Assembly (NCBI RefSeq): GCF_000379925.1
Contig: NZ_KB904203.1
Location: 70-64,069, forward strand
Reading direction: 5' to 3'
DNA from: Porphyromonas levii DSM 23370
Lineage (GTDB): Bacteria; Bacteroidota; Bacteroidia; Bacteroidales; Porphyromonadaceae
Length of the DNA: 64,000 nucleotides
The position numbers and the translations under genes are program-made. Within the stretch, counting starts at the first letter, position 1. Every line of letters starts with the position of its first letter. Shown here piece after piece: positions 44,202-52,448 of the stretch. Below the pieces are notes generated by a model. The model did no database searches. It was not told the origin of the DNA and worked only from the letters and a program-made list of their open reading frames with translations.

Positions 44202-44374
44202 GAGAATGTTGCACGAAGTGCCATTCTCGCCGATTTGCAAGCAAATCGGCTGAGACGTTGCACGGTGGTGAAATACAAGGCATTGAGACTGAGGCTGACG
44301 GGAGCGTACTCACGTACGTGACCGAAGCCGAATGTCGAAAGTAACGCAGTAGTTCGCCACCGTGCAACAGTCTC
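44202..44374. mobile_element. MITE-like element, copy 4 (long form)
   Basis: About 173 bases, from GAGAATGTTGCACGAAGTG to CGTGCAACAGTCTC. CTTA flanks both sides (44198-44201 and 44375-44378; CCTTA if the last base of the element is shared), consistent with a 4-5-base target duplication. It contains the perfect hairpin CCGATTTGC-AA-GCAAATCGG. It separates the sugar-transferase fragment from the pair-2 AAA gene. Confidence 0.85.
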
Positions 44375-44377
44375 CTT

Positions 44378-44488
44378 ATTGGCAATCGTGAGCCACACCC
44401 ACACCACCAAGAGCAACGGCGACAGCACTACCAGCCCCACCAATGCCGCCACAAAATCCATCACCTGCTTGATATACCGTCTATACAT
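44378..44488 (-). pseudogene. Sugar transferase 5' fragment (37 codons)
   Basis: Starts [18 protein letters not shown] and continues [19 protein letters not shown], matching the first 37 residues of the intact transferase at 42243 with four differences. It stops being homologous at the MITE. It sits 12 bases after the stop of the upstream glycosyltransferase, the position an intact sugar transferase would occupy. Confidence 0.9.
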
Positions 44489-44500
44489 ACTCACATTCAT

Positions 44501-45661
44501 CTATTTTCTATTTACTCGTTTCTCCGCTTCACGATAGAGTGCCAGTGTAGCCTCCCAGATGTCACGAGCATTGTAGCGAGAGGTAATCAGATGGCGAGCG
44601 TTGCCAGCTAAGCGTCCCACATAGTCAGGATCTAACAGCAACTTACGCATCGCACCTGCCAATGCTTCTGCATCGCGTGGCGGGATGATGGTTCCGTTCT
44701 CGCCTTCTATAATGATTTCGTTTGATCCATTGATGTCTGTCACGATGCTTGGCAGCCCCATTGCTCCAGCTTCAAGTGGCACATTAGGGAAGCCTTCTCG
44801 ATAACTAGGGAATACTAAGGCATCAGACATCGCATAGAAAGGTCGGACATCATTTTGCGCCCCGACAAAGATAATCCCTTCACCTCTTTCTATCTCGGAT
44901 GCGGTCTCAGGGAGTATCGGATTCTGGTCATCTTCTCTTTCCCCCACTAGGAGCAACTTGCAAGGACGTACTTCCTGCACTGCTCTGAATGCTCGAACAA
45001 GCTCGTTGATTCCTTTATCTCGATTAAGTCTCCCTACAAAAACGAATACGAAATCACCCGAAGAAATGCCAAACCTCTCTCTGAAAGTTTCTTGCGCCTC
45101 TACGCTGTAACGACTAGGATCAAAAACCTCTTCATCTAATCCCTTTATACTCCCATTGAGCAAGACCCTAAGAGGCTTCTTAGTGATATTGTAATTGATA
45201 AGATCTTTTCTTACACCTTGTCCCTCAGGGATAATGCGCGTAGCACACCTGCATAGGATACGATCCATCAGGATAAGCACCTTCTGCTTAAAGCCTGTGG
45301 CTGTGGGGAAAATAAGCCCCGTATAAGTATGTATGCGAATAGGTACTCCCGTCAGCCAAGCTGCTATCATAGAGAGCAAACCCGCCTTTGGGGTCATAGA
45401 GTGGACGATGAGTGGCTTTTCTTTTTCGAAGAAAGTGATGAGAGAGAAAAGCGACTTGACGTCCTGCCATAGAGAGATAGCACGAGCCATCTTCACCTCG
45501 TGCGTACGCACTCCCTCAGCCACGGCTACATCATGAAGTCGCTCTGCGCCACTGGCTACAGCCACCACCTCATATACTCTATTGTAGAATCCCAGTTGTC
45601 CCTCTAAAAAGGAAAGCGAATCTGACACTGTCGCCAACCGAATCAGCTTACTCTTCGCCAT
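44501..45661 (-). CDS. Glycosyltransferase family 4
   Basis: 386 residues, GT-B fold. Donor-site landmarks are FVFVFVGRLNRDKGINELVR (start of the C-terminal domain) and the E-x7-E motif in YREGFPNVPLEAGAMGLP, followed by VTDINGSNEIIIEGENG. The N-terminal domain carries IVHSMTPKAGLLSMIAAWLT. It adds a sugar to the lipid-linked capsule unit. The 46683 protein is a clear paralogue with the same motif order. It overlaps the acyltransferase gene upstream by 14 bases. Confidence 0.93.
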   Translation of the reverse strand: MAKSKLIRLATVSDSLSFLEGQLGFYNRVYEVVAVASGAERLHDVAVAEGVRTHEVKMARAISLWQDVKSLFSLITFFEKEKPLIVHSMTPKAGLLSMIAAWLTGVPIRIHTYTGLIFPTATGFKQKVLILMDRILCRCATRIIPEGQGVRKDLINYNITKKPLRVLLNGSIKGLDEEVFDPSRYSVEAQETFRERFGISSGDFVFVFVGRLNRDKGINELVRAFRAVQEVRPCKLLLVGEREDDQNPILPETASEIERGEGIIFVGAQNDVRPFYAMSDALVFPSYREGFPNVPLEAGAMGLPSIVTDINGSNEIIIEGENGTIIPPRDAEALAGAMRKLLLDPDYVGRLAGNARHLITSRYNARDIWEATLALYREAEKRVNRK

Positions 45662-46214
45662 GCTCCCATCTATTGTTTATGTATTGCCCCGGATTATTAT
45701 ATGAGAGAACCTTTGCAGGGACACCGCCTACAGTTGCATTCTCCGGCACATCTTTTACCACAACGGCGCCTGCTCCTATGGAAGAATTATTCCCAATGTG
45801 AACACCTCCAACGATGCAAACAGATGGACCGACATACACATTGTCTCCAATAGTGGCCGCCTTGCCACGGTTTGTTCCAACAGTTGAGAACTGACTCATA
45901 TTTACATTATTGCCAATGGTGGCAGACCAATTGACAACTAATCCTACGCCATGCCCAATATAGAATCCATAACCTATCCTCGCCTTTGGATTGATCTGAA
46001 TATGGTAGCGCTTCTGTAGCCTCCAGACTATAAAGAAAAAGAAAGGGTACAAGAAATCCCTGCGAGCTGCAAACCGCATCCAAAAAGTATAGGTAAAGCC
46101 GTTGTACCTGCCGATAAGAGCAGTTAAGGTTATCCTTAAGAATGAATGTTTGTACCCTCCCCCCGTATAGCGATGATAGTCTGAGCGTATCAGTTCGATA
46201 GTCTTATTCATCAT
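45648..46214 (-). CDS. Left-handed beta-helix O-acetyltransferase (CysE-like)
   Basis: 188 residues. Hexapeptide repeats run from about residue 75 to 165: ARIGYGFYIGHGVGLVV, ATIGNNVNMSQFSTVGTNRG, GDNVYVGPSVCIVGGVHIGN and SSIGAGAVVVKDVPENATVG. The conserved histidine is probably His85 in YIGHGVGLVV. It is similar to serine acetyltransferase-type enzymes used in capsules for O-acetylation of a sugar. A cysteine-synthesis role is unlikely given the context. Confidence 0.9.
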   Translation of the reverse strand: MMNKTIELIRSDYHRYTGGGYKHSFLRITLTALIGRYNGFTYTFWMRFAARRDFLYPFFFFIVWRLQKRYHIQINPKARIGYGFYIGHGVGLVVNWSATIGNNVNMSQFSTVGTNRGKAATIGDNVYVGPSVCIVGGVHIGNNSSIGAGAVVVKDVPENATVGGVPAKVLSYNNPGQYINNRWEHGEE

Positions 46215-46220
46215 TTTTTG

Positions 46221-46536
46221 TTATTCCGACTTATGAATATAGAGTTTGAGCATATTATCGACCATCGATTGTACACTAAAGTCCTGACATCTTTGGAGAC
46301 TATGCTCAGAGAGCTCTTGAAACAAGTCATCATCTTGAAGTGACAACACCTTTGAGGCTAGTTCGTCAGCATCTCCCGTTTCGAATAGAAGTCCATATCC
46401 CTTTACGATCTCGGCGAGTCCGGATACATTTGATGCGATGACCGGCTTACCCGCAGCCATACCCTCCACAGCTGTAAGTCCGAACCCCTCCCAATGAGAC
46501 GACTGAATGACAATATCCGTTTGATATAATCTCTAT
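46221..46536 (-). pseudogene. Glycosyltransferase family 4 C-terminal fragment
   Basis: About 104 codons. LYQTDIVIQSSHWEGFGLTA is followed by VEGMAAGKPVIASNVSGLAE, the donor-binding end of a GT4 enzyme. A TAG stop lies immediately upstream in frame, and the remaining 250 or so N-terminal residues are absent. An ATG at 46469 could start an 82-residue product, which would not be active. The 46540-46680 gap contains two near copies of CTTATGTTCGGAG and the tail of another unidentified frame. Confidence 0.85.
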
Positions 46537-46682
46537 ATAGCATCTATACGCTCTTTAATTAGTTTTATTCCTTTTTCTGTCGTCTTATAGGCTTGGTTTG
46601 GGTGATTAGCCTCTTCGTGAATGTTCTTATGTTCGGAGTTCCTGATCTTATGTTCGGAGCTTCTATGCTGTTATTTTCTAAA

Positions 46683-47864
46683 CTACACGTCTGCACTTGC
46701 ATCTTCTTTTAGTAGCGACTGGTACATTTCAAGGGTGGCTTGCCAGACATCCTCTTGCTTGTACCTAGTGGCGATCATCTCGCGGGCTACTTCGCTCATC
46801 TCCTTTGTCTTATCTCTATCTTCATAGAGCTTTTTCATCCCTTGGTAGAGCGCTTCGCTATCTTGCTTCGGTACTATATAGCCATTTTTCCCTTCAATAA
46901 TGATCTCATTGCACCCATTGATGTCGGTCACCACTGAGGGAAGACCCATTGCCCCAGCTTGTAGCACCACGTTGGGGAACCCCTCTCGGTAGCTACCAAA
47001 GGCAAAGGCGTCAGAAGCCACCAGCCATGGTCGAACATCAGTCTGCCAACCAGCCTGGTATATGTTGGGGTTGGAGTCTAGTTTTGCTGATGTGGCATCG
47101 GGTAGGGGGTCTAGCTCAGGCTCCGTAGAACCAACCAGTAATAGTCTACAGGAGGGATGCTCTTGATTTAATCGTTCGAAGGCATCCACCAACTCAATCA
47201 TACCCTTGTCCCTAACGATACGTCCTATGAAGACAAATATGAAATCACCACCGATCTGAGCCCTTAGTTCTTGAGCTGTCCCTTGGATCTCTGGAGTCCG
47301 ATTAAAGTATTCAAGGTCTATTCCATTGATATTGCCATTATGTATCTTTTGTAGCGACTTATTAGTGATCTGCTCCCGAATCAATGTCTTTTTAACCCCC
47401 TCGCCCTCTGGGATCACCTTAGTAGCACAGGCACAAGTAATGCGTTCCATTGTTTTGAGTAGCCACCTAAATGTGCCAGTAGCAGTCTCAAATCTCAGCC
47501 CCGTAACTGTGTAGATGCGGTGAGGTACCCTGCACCACCACGCAGCCATCATTCCGAGGAGTGACCCTTTCGGAGTATTGGCATGTACTATATCAGGCCG
47601 TTCTTTTCGTATCACTCGGATGAACTCAAGCAAAGCCTTAAGATCATTGCTAATACTAATCGGTCTAACTAGGTCAGGTACCACGATTGTCCTGATTCCT
47701 TCAGTCTCGGATGCCTTTTTTGACCGCTCTATAGGTGCCCCTGAAATGCCTATGACCTCATATCCATGCTCCCTTAAATAGCGTAGCTGTCCTTTGATGA
47801 GACCAAAAGTCCCTGCACTCGTAACAACTCTTAATAGTTTGTTATTTTTATTCTCGGTTCCCAT
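46683..47864 (-). CDS. Glycosyltransferase family 4
   Basis: 393 residues with the same layout as the 44501 enzyme. VVTSAGTFGLIKGQLRYLRE opens the N-terminal Rossmann domain, DIVHANTPKGSLLGMMAAW follows, then FIFVFIGRIVRDKGMIELVD. The E-x7-E motif is YREGFPNVVLQAGAMGLP, where the second Glu is Gln (EGFPNVVLQ), unlike the paralogue. It probably transfers a hexose-type sugar in capsule repeat synthesis. It lies 15 bases after the polymerase-like gene. Confidence 0.92.
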   Translation of the reverse strand: MGTENKNNKLLRVVTSAGTFGLIKGQLRYLREHGYEVIGISGAPIERSKKASETEGIRTIVVPDLVRPISISNDLKALLEFIRVIRKERPDIVHANTPKGSLLGMMAAWWCRVPHRIYTVTGLRFETATGTFRWLLKTMERITCACATKVIPEGEGVKKTLIREQITNKSLQKIHNGNINGIDLEYFNRTPEIQGTAQELRAQIGGDFIFVFIGRIVRDKGMIELVDAFERLNQEHPSCRLLLVGSTEPELDPLPDATSAKLDSNPNIYQAGWQTDVRPWLVASDAFAFGSYREGFPNVVLQAGAMGLPSVVTDINGCNEIIIEGKNGYIVPKQDSEALYQGMKKLYEDRDKTKEMSEVAREMIATRYKQEDVWQATLEMYQSLLKEDASADV

Positions 47865-47879
47865 TACTGGACTATCGAC

Positions 47880-49193
47880 TTATGATGTTTTCTGATTTGT
47901 TGGAAAGCTTAATGCTTTTTTGGCTTTAGACTTATTCTCGTAGGATGATAGTATTGAACACACCAATATAGCAGGAATGAAATTGGCTCGGTGTCTCATT
48001 GCCGTGCCAGCAGTAGAGGTGCCTAATGAATACATTGCAATGGATATCCACACACCTAGCATTATGATATGAACAATACTCCTACTACTAGGGTTGGCTT
48101 TAGGTCTCTTCTTACTACTTGGGTAGTATATTGCCCAAAACATCCATAAAATGATAGCACTGTCCAACAGGAAAGAAATAATATCTCCCATTCCCCTCCA
48201 ATTCCATGGCATTGGAGAGAATAAAAAATACAATATCTTTAGAGGTAGGAATAGTAGTAGTTTGGGTATAGAATCTGTATTGACGCCAACTAAATAAGCA
48301 CTACCTGCGTCAGATGATTCAATTGATGCTTTATCAAGCAGGGCCTCTGTTGAACTCACGCTGTCTGGATTAAGTAGGAAGTTGAGGTAGGAAGTGGCAA
48401 TGCCAGAGCTGATTAATACCACAAAGAAAACTAATGCAAGGGGGATAGCTACTATGAGCCTTTTGCTAAACTTTAACTTTCCACTAGATCGCTGATAAGA
48501 GGCAAATACAATCATAAATCCGAGGGCTACACCCAGCATGCCCGAGTGCATTACAGAGGAAAGTACGATGAAAAATAGAGAGAGTACCATAGACAAAGTT
48601 TCTCCCTCCCTTAACCATTTCAAAAGATAGTACATAGATATGGTAAAGGTTGAAATGATAATGGACTCTCTCAATAGAATGGATGATAAAATCACTTGGT
48701 TGGGCATCAATGCTAAAATCCACATTGCTGCGATAACTCCCTTTTTTCCTACTTCAAGTAGCCTCATGCTTTTATAGGTATATACAAGCGTTGTTATTCC
48801 TAAAACCACATTAATATACTGAGCAAAAAGCCTTTGAGGGCCAATTAATTTAAATAGATAAGTTAGAAACACCGTATAATTTGTTAAATACAAATGGTTT
48901 CCCGATGACCTACTAATATTATTTACTGCAATTCTATAGAAGGTCTCTGTATCTGCTCCACTATGGATAATAGGAATACCACTATAATCTAAGAACAATA
49001 AGAGTAAACGTAGCACATAAGCTACAAAAAAAACAATTACAATACTTGTTCTATATTTCTTAAGCAAGTATACTAACCCTACTATGGAAATAAAAATAAT
49101 TCCAATAATAGAGTATATCTCACCAATTTGCGAGACGTCAAAAAAAGCCCCCCAAAAAATTAAATACAAGCAAAGAAAAACAACAACTATCAC
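47880..49193 (-). CDS. Multi-pass membrane protein, candidate capsule polymerase (Wzy-like)
   Basis: 437 residues with about ten to twelve hydrophobic helices. Examples are IYSIIGIIFISIVGLVYLL, VIVFFVAYVLRLLLLFLDY and LIVAIPLALVFFVVLISSG. A long loop contains GADTETFYRIAVNN and NHLYLTNYTVFLTYLFKLIG. Sequence motifs of polymerases are weak, so the call rests on membrane topology and on being the only unassigned large membrane protein in a cluster that has Wzx, Wza and Wzc. A glycosyltransferase of the GT-C type is an alternative. Confidence 0.7.
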   Translation of the reverse strand: MIVVVFLCLYLIFWGAFFDVSQIGEIYSIIGIIFISIVGLVYLLKKYRTSIVIVFFVAYVLRLLLLFLDYSGIPIIHSGADTETFYRIAVNNISRSSGNHLYLTNYTVFLTYLFKLIGPQRLFAQYINVVLGITTLVYTYKSMRLLEVGKKGVIAAMWILALMPNQVILSSILLRESIIISTFTISMYYLLKWLREGETLSMVLSLFFIVLSSVMHSGMLGVALGFMIVFASYQRSSGKLKFSKRLIVAIPLALVFFVVLISSGIATSYLNFLLNPDSVSSTEALLDKASIESSDAGSAYLVGVNTDSIPKLLLFLPLKILYFLFSPMPWNWRGMGDIISFLLDSAIILWMFWAIYYPSSKKRPKANPSSRSIVHIIMLGVWISIAMYSLGTSTAGTAMRHRANFIPAILVCSILSSYENKSKAKKALSFPTNQKTS

Positions 49194-49226
49194 TTCAAAA
49201 ATAGGCTTCTTGGATAAGAAAAAAGA

Positions 49227-50219
49227 TTATGCAATATAGAATCTCTTTCTTACTTTACTCTTATAATAATTCATAAGTCGTACCGCATTTTTCTTACCGA
49301 AAATACTTATAAATAAATTTGCGAGCCTAACTTTTTTATTCGTATCATACTTTCGCAACCAATCGTACTCCAAAATGGTATTTTTTTCTTTCTCAGAAAA
49401 ATAATTTAAATCAGTTAAAAGTAAGAGGTATTCGTAAGCCATATACCCCAGTAGAACCACTGCAAATTCGGAGGTATCGTATCTATATTTATCAGATAAC
49501 TCTACCACAATCTTTAGAAGACTTATAGAGCCCTTCCTTTTTGTAACAGAGTTATCATTTCCTTGATCGTATACATAATAATAATCATTAATACAAACAA
49601 AATTATTTGCATGTTTAGTCATTTGCAAATACCAAAGAATATCCTCACCTGTATAGCCCTCTCTAAAGAAAAGGTTATGTTTTAATAAAAACTCTTTCGA
49701 GATTATCTTATTACATGGGCTATTAGGAAAACTTCCAATCTTTAGTAATGCCTTCTGTTTGTCTATAGATTTACTCGATGGTGCTACAGCTACTTCTGGA
49801 TAGGCGACAGACTTTATGTATTTATTAGTATTAGGATAGTATGTAAATAATCCACAAACTATGAAATTAATCTCTTTATTATCCTCAAGAATAGCAATGT
49901 ATTTTGTCAAATAAACTTGGTCTGTCCAATAATCATCACTATCCACAAAAATTATATAGTTGCCTCTTGCTATTTTGAGACCCGAATTGCGTGCAGCAGC
50001 AGCTCCTCTATTTTGTCGGTGATGAAGAGTTGTAATATTAATGTGTGCTTTTTGTAGCTCCTCACAAATATCTTTTGATGAGTCATTTGAGCAATCATTT
50101 ACAAGGATAATCTCTAGATCCTTATACTCTTGATTTAATACACTATTTACACATCTCCTAAGGAATTTTTCAGCATTATAAACAGGAATAATAACGGATA
50201 CTACAGGTGCTTTGTTCAT
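49227..50219 (-). CDS. Glycosyltransferase family 2
   Basis: 330 residues, GT-A fold. VSVIIPVYNAEKFLRRCVNS, LEIILVNDCSNDSSKDI (nucleotide-binding Asp), NRGAAAARNSGLKIARGNYI and the DxD motif in IFVDSDDYW are all present. The C-terminal half is AT-rich compared with the core operons, as are the next genes. It adds a sugar to the capsule unit; donor and linkage cannot be read from sequence. Confidence 0.92.
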   Translation of the reverse strand: MNKAPVVSVIIPVYNAEKFLRRCVNSVLNQEYKDLEIILVNDCSNDSSKDICEELQKAHINITTLHHRQNRGAAAARNSGLKIARGNYIIFVDSDDYWTDQVYLTKYIAILEDNKEINFIVCGLFTYYPNTNKYIKSVAYPEVAVAPSSKSIDKQKALLKIGSFPNSPCNKIISKEFLLKHNLFFREGYTGEDILWYLQMTKHANNFVCINDYYYVYDQGNDNSVTKRKGSISLLKIVVELSDKYRYDTSEFAVVLLGYMAYEYLLLLTDLNYFSEKEKNTILEYDWLRKYDTNKKVRLANLFISIFGKKNAVRLMNYYKSKVRKRFYIA

Positions 50220-50224
50220 ATCTT

Positions 50225-51316
50225 TTATTTTTTTATAATATTTGAAAGATGCTTTGACAGCAACTCCTTTGACTCTACTGCCAACAATCTTATATTTTTC
50301 AAATCAGCTTCGGAAGGAATCACTTCAATATATGAATGCTCAACATAACGCTTATTTCCAACATAACTAAAAAGATTTTCAAACCTTGTTGAACCTCGCG
50401 ACATATTTAAAGTTGCTGTAAAAGGTTTTTTAAAAAGGATCGAAAAAACTGCTCCATGAAAAGAATCTGTCAGAATATACTTCGCTCCTCTTATAAATTG
50501 AATCCACTCAAATGGTGCTAGAGAATTCAGGTGAGCTGGAATACTTGCAAAAATTGGTACTAAACTTCGCTTTTTTGCATAGTCATTAATCCATTCTATT
50601 TTCTCTTCTGAAAGATCTAAAATATAAGCAAATAGATAATCGTTACGGATGGATTGTTTGGAATTACAGATATCCTGGACTATAATGTCTGAGTAAAATA
50701 AACTATCATGAAGAAGAGTTGGGTCAAGACACACAACTCCTTCGCTGTATCCAAACGTAGATTCTAAAATATGCAAACCGGATTGCTCTCTAACTGAAAC
50801 GAAGTCAAAGTCACTTAATAATTGACTTAGCCTCTCATTTAGCATATTATCCTGAGACTCCCATTCAGAAACTCCAAACGATGCAGCATACGCGATCTTT
50901 GTCACATGATCATCTATACCTTTCAGAAAATATTTCTCTATGTCATCTCTAGTATACGCATACCTCCACACTTGATCACTACCTACAATAATTGCATCAA
51001 ATTGATTACCTATTATTTCAAAATCCTCTTGTGATATTACTTCTTTGGTTTTATTCGGAAAAGCTTTATCTACGAAATCTCTCAGGCTCCTACTATTTTG
51101 AAAACGATTCCCCAATTTTTTCACATCCAATATCTTATAAAAGGGATTTTTCTGAAAAAGAGACCTCACTATCCCTTTTAACTTAGAATCATCTACACTT
51201 AATCTAAAAAGATAAGGTGTATGCCCCATTTGCTCAACTAAACTATATAGGGCATATGCTTGCAAAATTCCTCCAATATTTTCTTTTAGCTGCATCGTCA
51301 ATATTCCAATCCTAGC
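50225..51316 (-). CDS. Polysaccharide pyruvyl transferase family protein
   Basis: 363 residues from ATG 51316 (MARIGILTMQLKENIGGIL), chosen because it matches the family's N-terminus MxKIGILTQxxxxNYGGxLQ. Later motifs are AIIVGSDQVWRYAY and YILTDSFHGAVFSILFKKPF, the two most conserved blocks. Such enzymes add pyruvate ketals to sugars using phosphoenolpyruvate. The gene is strongly AT-rich. A 27-residue fragment of a second such gene lies just upstream at 51344-51427. Confidence 0.9.
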   Translation of the reverse strand, partial: ARIGILTMQLKENIGGILQAYALYSLVEQMGHTPYLFRLSVDDSKLKGIVRSLFQKNPFYKILDVKKLGNRFQNSRSLRDFVDKAFPNKTKEVISQEDFEIIGNQFDAIIVGSDQVWRYAYTRDDIEKYFLKGIDDHVTKIAYAASFGVSEWESQDNMLNERLSQLLSDFDFVSVREQSGLHILESTFGYSEGVVCLDPTLLHDSLFYSDIIVQDICNSKQSIRNDYLFAYILDLSEEKIEWINDYAKKRSLVPIFASIPAHLNSLAPFEWIQFIRGAKYILTDSFHGAVFSILFKKPFTATLNMSRGSTRFENLFSYVGNKRYVEHSYIEVIPSEADLKNIRLLAVESKELLSKHLSNIIKK

Positions 51317-51343
51317 CATACTATACATCCTTAAAATTAATGT

Positions 51344-51427
51344 TCAAATCTGATGAAGTGCAAATGTTTGTAAGATACCACCATAGTTAGTTCCAAGTGG
51401 TTGTGTCAGTATACCTACTTTAGCCAT
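51344..51427 (-). pseudogene. Polysaccharide pyruvyl transferase N-terminal fragment (27 residues)
   Basis: Starts MAKVGILTQPLGTNYGGILQ, continues TFALHQI and hits a TGA stop. This is the conserved N-terminus of a pyruvyl transferase, closer to the family consensus than the intact neighbour. Everything after it has been lost, and the intact gene begins 28 bases further on. Confidence 0.88.
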
Positions 51428-51428
51428 C

Positions 51429-52448
51429 TTAGTTTCCAATAAAAGTCAAATTTTCATTTGCCTTTCTCCTCAAAGAGAGTGTCCTTTTTACTATTTCTTT
51501 TGGATATCCAAAAGAAACAATACATATAACTTGAGCAGCAGGAGGAAGACCTATTAATTTTTCAATAGCACTATCTGCATCACTCAACAAACCCCAATGT
51601 GCTGTACAGGCAGCAATTCCATAAGAATGAAGAGCATACAATAAATTCATTAAATAGATACCTCCATCGACATATAACTGGTTTCTCTATCCAACACTAT
51701 AAAAGTAATTACGATTAGCAGTCAACACAATCAATTGATTAATAGAAGTATAACCAGCCAATCCTTTTTGAATATCCAGTATCTTTTCAATTATCTTCTT
51801 ATCCTCAACAACCACTACAGATACCCCTTGTCTGTTACATACACTTGGTGCTGTATTAGCTAATTCTACAACTTTCTCTAAAATCTCACGAGATACCATC
51901 TCATCTGAGAATTCACGAACACTGGATCTTGATTTAGCAAACTCTGAAAATGGTGATTCTATTTGAGCAAAATAATCCTCTTTGTTGCTCTGGATAAAGC
52001 TCGGAAGTTTTTCGACTAAATGCTGACACAAGTCTATGTACATCTGCTCTGGGAAATAATCTAAATTGTATCCATGAGAGGAATGCCACTCATAGTAATT
52101 ACACAAGTTAGCCGCAGCAGATTGTAGGTGGCTTCGTTCCCAACTTATATTATCTATTCGCCTATCATCAATTAACTTAAGCAAACTAATCACCTTGGCT
52201 CTTGCAAAATATGGACGGATATTATCATGCAAGAATCCCTTTTCAATACCATGATATAAGAGGGTTATTTCACTTTCTAACTTCTCAAAAGTATCAACAT
52301 TATACACAGAAGAATGCTTTTGATACTTTAGCCGATCACGCCTATAAACTCGATAAAAATTCACGAAGTCTCGTATTTTCTTCAGAAAATTGACCCCTGC
52401 CGGACCGACAATCTTCTTTATTTGAGACATCACTATAAATTTATTCAT
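51429..52448 (-). pseudogene. Nitroreductase-family protein split by an in-frame amber codon
   Basis: One reading frame of 340 codons interrupted by TAG at 51689-51687. The first part (253 residues) ends NRNYFYSVG; reading on gives RNQLYVDGGIYLMNLLYALH and SYGIAACTAHWGLL, the FMN-binding second half of nitroreductases. Homologues read Glu or Asp-Glu where the TAG stands, so a single GAG or GAA to TAG change is the likely cause. The substrate is unknown; nitroreductase-fold proteins occur in polysaccharide clusters beside pyruvyl transferases. The upstream ATG at 52448 overlaps the wzx stop by eight bases, and ATG 52430 is an alternative start. Confidence 0.85.

Noticed and set aside
42988-44385. 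Longer AAA protein starting at 44385
   Set aside because: The extra N-terminal codons read through the MITE and show no family resemblance; ATG 44100 starts the AAA domain.
51687-51689. TAG read through as a special amino acid in the nitroreductase
   Set aside because: There is no sign of pyrrolysine machinery, and homologues have an ordinary acidic residue there; a plain nonsense mutation is simpler.
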